6,542 bases of DNA from assembly GCA_030684415.1 (NCBI GenBank), contig JAUXNL010000454.1, forward strand, positions 1 through 6,542, read 5' to 3'. Of this stretch, positions 1 to 4,424 are shown piece after piece. The first letter of the stretch is position 1, and the number at the start of each line of letters is the position of its first letter. The DNA comes from Moraxellaceae bacterium. Lineage in GTDB: Bacteria > Pseudomonadota > Gammaproteobacteria > Pseudomonadales > Moraxellaceae. The position numbers were made by a program, and so were the translations under genes. The notes below the pieces were generated by a model. That model saw only the letters and a program-made list of their open reading frames with translations. It did not search any database and was not told the DNA's origin.

Positions 1-613
1 CGCCATTATCAAAAGAGCGCCACAGTACCCCTCGCTCACCAGCAACCACAGCAATACCATCTCTCACACCACTAATAGCATTGAGATGCAGCCCCTCGGG
101 GTTGTTGATCGCTGAAGATTTGTCAGACCAAGTCAGACCACCATCATTCGTAGCCAAGAAATATCCATACGCGCCAACAACAAAACCATTCTGGTTATCA
201 GCAAACCAGACATCCAATAACGGCGACCCTGCCCTCTCATCATCAGCATTTTTGTCTGAGCGCTGTACCACCCAGCTCTCGCCGGCATCTGATGAAAAAA
301 GAATGACGCCATTATGGCCGACAGCCCATCCCTCCTGCGCATTAGCAAAATAAACGGCTGTCAGCATCACCGATACCGGGACTTTGGATTGCCTCCAGGT
401 TTTTGCCTGATCATCTGAGAAAAGAACATGGCCACGCTCGCCAACAGCAACGAGACGCTTACCCGCATAAGCAATGTCGACCAGCAATGAGCGGCTTGCT
501 TTTGCAGACTCGATAGCAGGCCGCTCAGCGGCAGAAACCACCTCGGCATGAGCAATACCTGACAGGGTGGCCGGCACAATCAGGGCAAGCCCCAAGAAAA
601 GCAAATTCTTCAT
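1..613 (-). CDS. YCF48-like / BNR-repeat exported protein, C-terminus beyond window
   Basis: The reading frame starts with ATG at 613 and stays open to the left edge, giving 204 visible residues. Residues 1-23 look like a Sec signal peptide: Lys near the start, a Leu-rich core and an AHA cleavage site before Glu24. The mature part shows repeats of about 41-48 residues, each with a (V/A)xGxxG-type strand followed by an Asp-box-like motif: SDDQAKTW (66-73), SSDAGESW (107-114), TNDGGLTW (155-162) and SFDNG (200-204, cut by the edge). Such repeats form beta-propellers. The pattern fits YCF48-like proteins (the plant/cyanobacterial relative HCF136/Ycf48 assists photosystem II assembly) better than a sialidase, but nothing here suggests photosynthesis. 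A periplasmic assembly or scaffold role beside the DUF1302/DUF1329 proteins is inferred. The ribosome binding site is weak (GGGAA, 619-623, five bases from the ATG). A strong terminator separates the gene from DUF1329, so it may rely on read-through or its own weak promoter. Confidence 0.85.
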   Translation of the reverse strand, partial: MKNLLFLGLALIVPATLSGIAHAEVVSAAERPAIESAKASRSLLVDIAYAGKRLVAVGERGHVLFSDDQAKTWRQSKVPVSVMLTAVYFANAQEGWAVGHNGVILFSSDAGESWVVQRSDKNADDERAGSPLLDVWFADNQNGFVVGAYGYFLATNDGGLTWSDKSSAINNPEGLHLNAISGVRDGIAVVAGERGVLWRSFDNG

Positions 614-665
614 AAATATTCCCGATACGAGAAATGGGAGAATCTAAAAATTAAAAACTGACAAG

Positions 666-694
666 AAAAAGCCGGACACAGCATCCGGCTTTTT
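666..694 (-). terminator. Rho-independent terminator after DUF1329 gene
   Basis: A perfect 11-base inverted repeat (AAAAAGCCGGA / TCCGGCTTTTT) encloses a 7-base loop. The GC core is 6 bp, and on the minus strand it ends in a run of five T followed by CTT. It begins 18 bases past the DUF1329 stop codon, as expected for the end of that transcript. The A/T flanks make it symmetric, so it could also stop transcription from the other direction, although no plus-strand gene is seen. The remaining gap down to the YCF48-like start (614-665) is AT-rich. It contains a TTTAAT -10-like hexamer (650-655, minus strand) with no convincing -35. Confidence 0.88.
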
Positions 695-712
695 CAGACT
701 CACACCCGTGAA

Positions 713-2098
713 TCAACGCGTACCGCGACGACGCAAGGCAGCTGGCGTGAAGTACTCATCACCTGGCGACGGCTGACTGAAGTCAAGGATCGAGTCTTCC
801 TCATTATCCAACTGCTGCACATGGTAACGCCGCGCCTGCAAATCATGAAAAACATCCAGTGCCGTCCAGACGGTTGGCACTTCATAGTAATTCTTCAGAT
901 ACGCCATGCTGACACGCCAAAGATCACCACGACCATCGTACTGATCCGCAATGGCAATGCTCCAGGAGTCTTCATCGATATAGAAGCGGCGCTTGGAGTA
1001 AATATGACGCTGGCCTTGTTCCAGTGTTCCTTCAACCACCCAGACACGGTGCAACTCGTAGCGCAGGTAATCAGGGTTCGGATGGCCTGGCATCAGCAAC
1101 TGCTTGTAGGTGAGCTTGGGGTCATCCACCTTGTAGCTGTTGTAAGGAATGTAAACTTCCTTTTTACCAATCAACTTCCACTCGTATTTGTCCGGCGCGC
1201 CATTATAGATATCGGTATCGTCGGCCGTACGCAGACCATCAGCTGCCGCAATCGGCGTATCGTAGGAAAGGTTCGGAGCCTGACGAACACGGCGCTGGCC
1301 GGCGTTATAACCCCAGGCCTGACGCTGCTCTTTACGCTGATCCAGCGTTTCATGAACCAGCACGGCACCACCCGCCAAACGAGCCGGTGCTGTCGTGAAC
1401 GAGTAGTAATAGAACAGGATGTTGTTCAACTGCGACAGGCTCTTGTACTGCGGATTGTAGTAACGGAAATCCACTTCCTGCTGCGAGGTCACCAGAGAGA
1501 AAGAGCCGTTGCGCTGCACGGCCACTTCGGAGGCCTTGCGCACCACATACTGACCACGGAAACGGATGATGTGGTTCCAGACGATCTGGAGCGCTTGCTC
1601 GCTGTTACTGCCAGACGGAATCGGGAAAGGAATACCACCAATACAGCCATCAATTCCCCAATCCTTTACTTTGCCGGTCGTGGCGCACTTGAATGTGTTG
1701 TCATAAACAAATTGCGGCGCGGCTTGTGTACGTCTGCTGGGGTACACAATCATCTTGTAGGTTTGAGGATAGGTACGGAAAAGTGCTTTCTGGCCTTCAG
1801 AGAGCTGATCCGCATACTGGTTCATGTTCTGAGCCGTAATGGTGAACAGCGGCTTGTCGCTAGCAAATGGATCCGGATGATGCTGACCAATCTTGTAGTT
1901 CGCCACCGGGGGCTTGGTAATGCCACCACTCCAAGCAGGAATGGTGCCCGCTGCGTTACCAGCCTTCTCGCCCCCCAAGGGCATCAACGTGGTTTTGAGC
2001 TTGGCTGCCTCATCCGCAGACACGGCAGCAAACGTGGTGGATGCCATCGCCATCGATACGGCTAATGCCGTGGTGAAGCGACTGATGTTATTGCGCAT
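713..2098 (-). CDS. DUF1329-family exported periplasmic protein
   Basis: A 461-residue protein, close to the usual family length of about 450. Residues 1-24 (or 1-28) form a signal peptide with a small-residue/Ala-rich core and possible cleavage after TFA or VSA. There is no lipobox Cys, so a soluble periplasmic location is inferred. Family hallmarks are visible: LGGEKAGNAAGTIPAWSGG (41-59), DKPLFTITAQN (81-91) followed by SEGQKALF, a GIPFPIP segment (155-161), HPNPDYLRYELHRVWVVE (339-356), FYIDEDSW (372-379), YDGRGDLWR (387-395) and a C-terminal YFTPAALRRRGTR. The only two cysteines are C138 and C152, a likely single disulfide. From memory, DUF1329 falls in the LolA/LolB-like fold group, whose members carry lipidated or hydrophobic cargo through the periplasm; that role here is inference. 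The start is supported by GAGGG seven bases upstream. It lies 72 bases after the DUF1302 gene, probably co-transcribed, and is closed by the terminator at 666-694. Confidence 0.93.
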   Translation of the reverse strand: MRNNISRFTTALAVSMAMASTTFAAVSADEAAKLKTTLMPLGGEKAGNAAGTIPAWSGGITKPPVANYKIGQHHPDPFASDKPLFTITAQNMNQYADQLSEGQKALFRTYPQTYKMIVYPSRRTQAAPQFVYDNTFKCATTGKVKDWGIDGCIGGIPFPIPSGSNSEQALQIVWNHIIRFRGQYVVRKASEVAVQRNGSFSLVTSQQEVDFRYYNPQYKSLSQLNNILFYYYSFTTAPARLAGGAVLVHETLDQRKEQRQAWGYNAGQRRVRQAPNLSYDTPIAAADGLRTADDTDIYNGAPDKYEWKLIGKKEVYIPYNSYKVDDPKLTYKQLLMPGHPNPDYLRYELHRVWVVEGTLEQGQRHIYSKRRFYIDEDSWSIAIADQYDGRGDLWRVSMAYLKNYYEVPTVWTALDVFHDLQARRYHVQQLDNEEDSILDFSQPSPGDEYFTPAALRRRGTR

Positions 2099-2105
2099 TT
2101 TATAA

Positions 2106-2110
2106 CCCTC
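2106..2110 (-). promoter_or_regulatory. Ribosome binding site of DUF1329 gene
   Basis: On the minus strand GAGGG lies seven bases upstream of the ATG at 2098. This is a good Shine-Dalgarno match at good spacing and fixes the start ahead of the signal peptide. Its GAG overlaps the end of the first copy of the 15-base repeat described separately. Confidence 0.8.
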
Positions 2111-2139
2111 AAAAAACCGGAAGACTCAAAAAACCGGAA
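2108..2139 (-). repeat. Two 15-base direct repeats in the DUF1302-DUF1329 spacer
   Basis: The plus-strand string CTCAAAAAACCGGAA occurs at 2108-2122 and again, identically, at 2125-2139 (period 17). Read on the minus strand, each copy is CCGG followed by six T and then GAG. The downstream copy supplies part of the DUF1329 Shine-Dalgarno. It looks like a local tandem duplication. Whether it affects pausing or translation is unknown. Confidence 0.85.
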
Positions 2140-2140
2140 A

Positions 2141-2159
2141 GGCCGGCATGACGCCAGCC
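2141..2159 (-). other. Intercistronic RNA hairpin between DUF1302 and DUF1329
   Basis: In minus-strand RNA, GGCUGGC pairs with GCCGGCC across a 5-base loop, with one G-U pair in the middle. In the plus strand the same position would be a C-A mismatch, so the structure suits minus-strand transcription. It begins 11 bases after the DUF1302 stop and is followed by TTTCCGGTTTTTT. It could be a weak terminator/attenuator or a 3'-end stabiliser that lowers DUF1329 output relative to DUF1302. The interrupted T tract argues against full termination. Confidence 0.55.
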
Positions 2160-2170
2160 GTCCAGAAAAA

Positions 2171-4147
2171 TCAGAACGAATATTTTACTGTCAGCGTCAG
2201 GTTGTCACGATCGCCCAGCAAGTTGCTCGACTTGGCGCCCCAGAAGGCGTTATAGGCCACGCCTGCTTCCAGCTTCTGGTTGTAAAGGGCATTCAGAGCC
2301 AAAGTGCCGGATTTGCGATTCTCAAGGAAGTTTCCTGTCCGATGCGAATTTCCATCGACATCATGCGCAAATCGCAAAACCGGATTCAGCGAAATACCAG
2401 CGAGCACATCGCTGTAGTTGGCCGTCAAAACTGCACGATATCCCCAAGAAAACGAGTCCATATAATCATTTGACGGGCCCTCAGAGAGACATGTTCCAGC
2501 CTCCGCAAGCAGCGCCGCAGGCGCACAAATCGCAGGCCGCAACGGTGCTGGCACATCGGCAAGTGGAATATTCAATAAGGCAGCCGTTGAGGCATACCGT
2601 TTGTCTTCAGCAGCGGGCACGTAGCTGGCGCCAAACTCCAAGACACCCGTCACACCATCCGCCCCAACCAATGGCCCAAAGTTATTGATCACAACAAAGT
2701 CAAAGTTAAAAGACTCAACCTCTTCCCACACCTTGACAGTGGTACCTGCCGGTACCGGATTACCATTATTGAGGACTTGCCCATAAGAAAAGCCCGTTGC
2801 GGGGTCGCAAACTCCCGAAGCGTAACAAGCAGCCGCAATCGTGTTGTACGCAACCAGATTATCTCCAAGCTCAGACAGGATTATATCATTCGGACGATAA
2901 GCGACTTCTCCCGAAACGGAGACAGAGCCCAATGTGGTACTAAAGCTCAAACCAAACATCTGGATGTCTTCAGGATAAACCAGTTGATACGTTGTATTAT
3001 CGATAAAAGCCGCCGCCGCCAAGGGATTAGCCGCGTTGTAAGTCGCCGTAGTCGACTGTGCGACCGGCTTGCGGCTGTGATAATTCATGTAAAACAAACC
3101 AAACTCAGTGGCGTCCATGTTGTAGCGGAACGCAATCCCGAACTGACCATCATTGTTAACGGGTTTGTCTGCAATCCGGTCTGCCGTGAGCACCGTTGAG
3201 GTTGTGCCATTTACAGCAAGATTATAACTCTGGGCCAATAGGCAAAGACTGGCGCATGCTCCGGCATTTTGCAGATCAACCAAAATACGATTTGCGCCAT
3301 TTCCGGCGAAGGCGTCATCAGTGGAGTAATATGTTCCTACGTCATCGGGCTCGGAGTAGTCCCAATCAAACTCATAAAACGCCTCCATGGTCAGGCTGTC
3401 GGCCAATTCATATGACGCATAGATCATGGGCAGCGGCAATAGCGCCTCACGCACCTCGGCACCTGGGAGCCTCAGCTTTGAAAGCGAAACCGGATTGGCA
3501 TTATTGATGCCATCCTGAATGAACAGTGCTTCACCCCAGTTGATCACCTGCTCTCCAAGACGCACATTCAGAGCACGGTCACCAACCACAAAGTTGCCAT
3601 AAACATAGGCATCTAGAAACCGCGCATTGGAGCCGGAGTGATCAGAAATTTCACTGGGAAATCCACAGCCCGTTGCCGGCACCGTATTTTGTGCGTTACA
3701 ACTGGCGGAATTGGGGTAAAAATTTGGCGTTGATCGGTTTGGGCGCTCATCCATGATGACAGAATCATAAAAAGCCGTGCCGCGAACAAAGAGACCGTAA
3801 TCCCCAGCTTTCAGCTCAAGATCACTCGTAATCTTGTACACACTGGTAATAGGCGTCAGATCGTTATCGAAATTGGCATTGCCATCGTTTTTATTCAAAA
3901 AAGTACGTCGATTGGCCAACACCGCTGTCGGATAGTCCGGATACAGCGCTGCCAACGCAGGATCCTGCGCTTCAACACGCCAGCCCGTGCCATACGAAAG
4001 CGTGGTGTCCAGCGAGCCGGATACCGGCCCGAACTTGAGCTCGAAGGCGGACGCCGAACCAATGGCAAGAGGCAAGAGCGTTGCCAAGGCAAAACCAGCC
4101 TTGCTAGGGGCAAAGCGAAGGGGCAACGGGCCGTTCTTGTTTTTCAT
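2171..4147 (-). CDS. DUF1302-family outer-membrane beta-barrel protein
   Basis: A 658-residue protein in a family usually around 600. ATG at 4147 is chosen because TTGGAG lies seven bases upstream and a signal peptide follows directly: KNKN and further basic residues, a core around residues 17-30, and cleavage after SASA near residue 34. An in-frame ATG at 4249 would add 34 residues that block a normal signal peptide. Family features include SGSLDTTLSYGTGWR (43-57), RRTFLNKNDGNANFD (80-94), LRLGEQ-type VRLGEQVINWGEALFIQDG (195-213) and EFDWDYSEPDDVGTYY (259-274). Alternating polar/aromatic strands and a terminal TLTVKYSF ending in Phe are typical of BAM-inserted barrels. All eight cysteines lie in four close pairs (150/161, 298/302, 441/447, 541/553), probably in loops. 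Function is not established; family members occur with DUF1329 proteins and RND transporters, suggesting passage of hydrophobic compounds. It is first in the likely operon. Confidence 0.93.
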   Translation of the reverse strand: MKNKNGPLPLRFAPSKAGFALATLLPLAIGSASAFELKFGPVSGSLDTTLSYGTGWRVEAQDPALAALYPDYPTAVLANRRTFLNKNDGNANFDNDLTPITSVYKITSDLELKAGDYGLFVRGTAFYDSVIMDERPNRSTPNFYPNSASCNAQNTVPATGCGFPSEISDHSGSNARFLDAYVYGNFVVGDRALNVRLGEQVINWGEALFIQDGINNANPVSLSKLRLPGAEVREALLPLPMIYASYELADSLTMEAFYEFDWDYSEPDDVGTYYSTDDAFAGNGANRILVDLQNAGACASLCLLAQSYNLAVNGTTSTVLTADRIADKPVNNDGQFGIAFRYNMDATEFGLFYMNYHSRKPVAQSTTATYNAANPLAAAAFIDNTTYQLVYPEDIQMFGLSFSTTLGSVSVSGEVAYRPNDIILSELGDNLVAYNTIAAACYASGVCDPATGFSYGQVLNNGNPVPAGTTVKVWEEVESFNFDFVVINNFGPLVGADGVTGVLEFGASYVPAAEDKRYASTAALLNIPLADVPAPLRPAICAPAALLAEAGTCLSEGPSNDYMDSFSWGYRAVLTANYSDVLAGISLNPVLRFAHDVDGNSHRTGNFLENRKSGTLALNALYNQKLEAGVAYNAFWGAKSSNLLGDRDNLTLTVKYSF

Positions 4148-4154
4148 GTCAGAG

Positions 4155-4160
4155 CTCCAA
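4155..4160 (-). promoter_or_regulatory. Ribosome binding site of DUF1302 gene
   Basis: Minus-strand TTGGAG lies seven bases from the ATG at 4147. It decides the start in favour of 4147 over the in-frame ATG at 4249, which has no comparable site. Confidence 0.8.
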
Positions 4161-4193
4161 GCATGCTGGGGTGTTGTCTTGTTATGGGCCATC

Positions 4194-4224
4194 GCCTGCC
4201 ACCGGCATTGCACCAACGGCAGGC
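4194..4224 (-). promoter_or_regulatory. Leader-RNA hairpin upstream of DUF1302 gene
   Basis: Minus-strand RNA can form GCCUGCCGUUGG / CCGGUGGCAGGC, a 12-bp stem with three consecutive G-U pairs and a 7-base loop (UGCAAUG). In the plus strand those three positions would be A-C mismatches, so the structure favours minus-strand RNA. The outer seven pairs (GCCTGCC / GGCAGGC) are perfect and could instead be a DNA operator with a 17-base spacer. It ends 46 bases before the DUF1302 start and does not mask the ribosome binding site. Its role is unknown. Confidence 0.5.
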
Positions 4225-4226
4225 AT

Positions 4227-4244
4227 CTGCATACAAATTTGCAG
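4227..4244. promoter_or_regulatory. Small dyad, candidate regulator site
   Basis: CTGCA-N8-TGCAG is a perfect 5-base inverted repeat. Inside it lies the 8-base palindrome CAAATTTG (4234-4241). It sits just downstream of the candidate promoter, a usual position for a repressor site. It could be chance; no known regulator consensus is recognised. Confidence 0.3.
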
Positions 4245-4268
4245 GTCATTTCATCAAGTTATACCTGC
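4241..4268. promoter_or_regulatory. Second dyad spanning candidate -10
   Basis: GCAGGT at 4241-4246 is inverted at 4263-4268 (ACCTGC) with a 16-base spacer. It overlaps the TATAAC candidate -10 and the TGCAG arm of the neighbouring dyad. This arrangement would suit operator control of the DUF1302 promoter, but the arms are only 6 bases and chance is possible. Confidence 0.27.
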
Positions 4269-4286
4269 TGCCAGTTATAAAGAAAA
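4258..4286 (-). promoter_or_regulatory. Candidate sigma-70-like promoter for DUF1302 gene
   Basis: On the minus strand TATAAC (4258-4263, five of six consensus bases) follows a 17-base spacer from TTTTCT (4281-4286), a poor -35 with three of six matches. This would fit an activator-dependent promoter with a transcript start near 4251 and a leader of about 100 bases. A second TATAACT copy at 4273-4279 (16 bases upstream) has no better -35. The alternative -35 TTGGTT (4285-4290) is 21 bases from the proximal -10, too far. Confidence 0.35.
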
Positions 4287-4317
4287 CCAAGAAGTCCGAC
4301 CTTTGGGTTCTGCGGAC
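4279..4317 (-). terminator. Candidate terminator of pepN transcript
   Basis: On the minus strand GTCCG is followed after 14 bases by CGGAC. ACC/GGT adds three pairs inside, with a 4-base bulge on one side and loop CAAA. The stem is followed by the T-rich stretch TTCTTGGTTTTCTTT. It lies about 107 bases after the pepN stop. The bulge and interrupted T tract make it weaker than the terminator at 666-694. No better candidate is seen between 4318 and 4424. Confidence 0.3.
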
Positions 4318-4424
4318 GCTTTTGTGGCTCAAATACCGACGAAGTTGTCTGACAGAAATGCTTACTTGATCACTGCAAGGTGATGATGGAAACCTTAGCC
4401 GAATATCCGCAAACCGCCAGTACG

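Noticed and set aside
650..664. Possible promoter for the YCF48-like gene from TTGTCA (659-664) and TTTAAT (650-655)
   Set aside because: The two hexamers are only three bases apart on the minus strand, so they cannot act as a -35/-10 pair. TTTAAT alone is not enough in an AT-rich spacer.
821..2065. A 414-codon open frame on the plus strand opposite the DUF1329 gene
   Set aside because: The DUF1329 frame has clear family motifs, a signal peptide and a ribosome binding site. The antisense frame has no recognisable domain, is rich in Arg/Val/His as expected of a shadow, and has no supporting start signal.
2777..3507. Plus-strand open frames of 140 and 103 codons opposite DUF1302
   Set aside because: Both are fully inside a confidently identified gene, have no domain features and are best explained as shadows.
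4148..4249. N-terminal extension of DUF1302 by 34 residues from an upstream in-frame ATG
   Set aside because: The extension is Cys- and His-containing, would bury the signal peptide and lacks a Shine-Dalgarno. The ATG at 4147 has both a ribosome binding site and an immediate signal peptide.
4252..4343. Sigma-54 promoter and upstream-peptide signals in the DUF1302 leader
   Set aside because: TGGCAG occurs on the minus strand but no GC/TTGCA element follows at the required spacing. The only short frame (ATG AAA TGA at 4246-4254) is two codons long and lacks a ribosome binding site.
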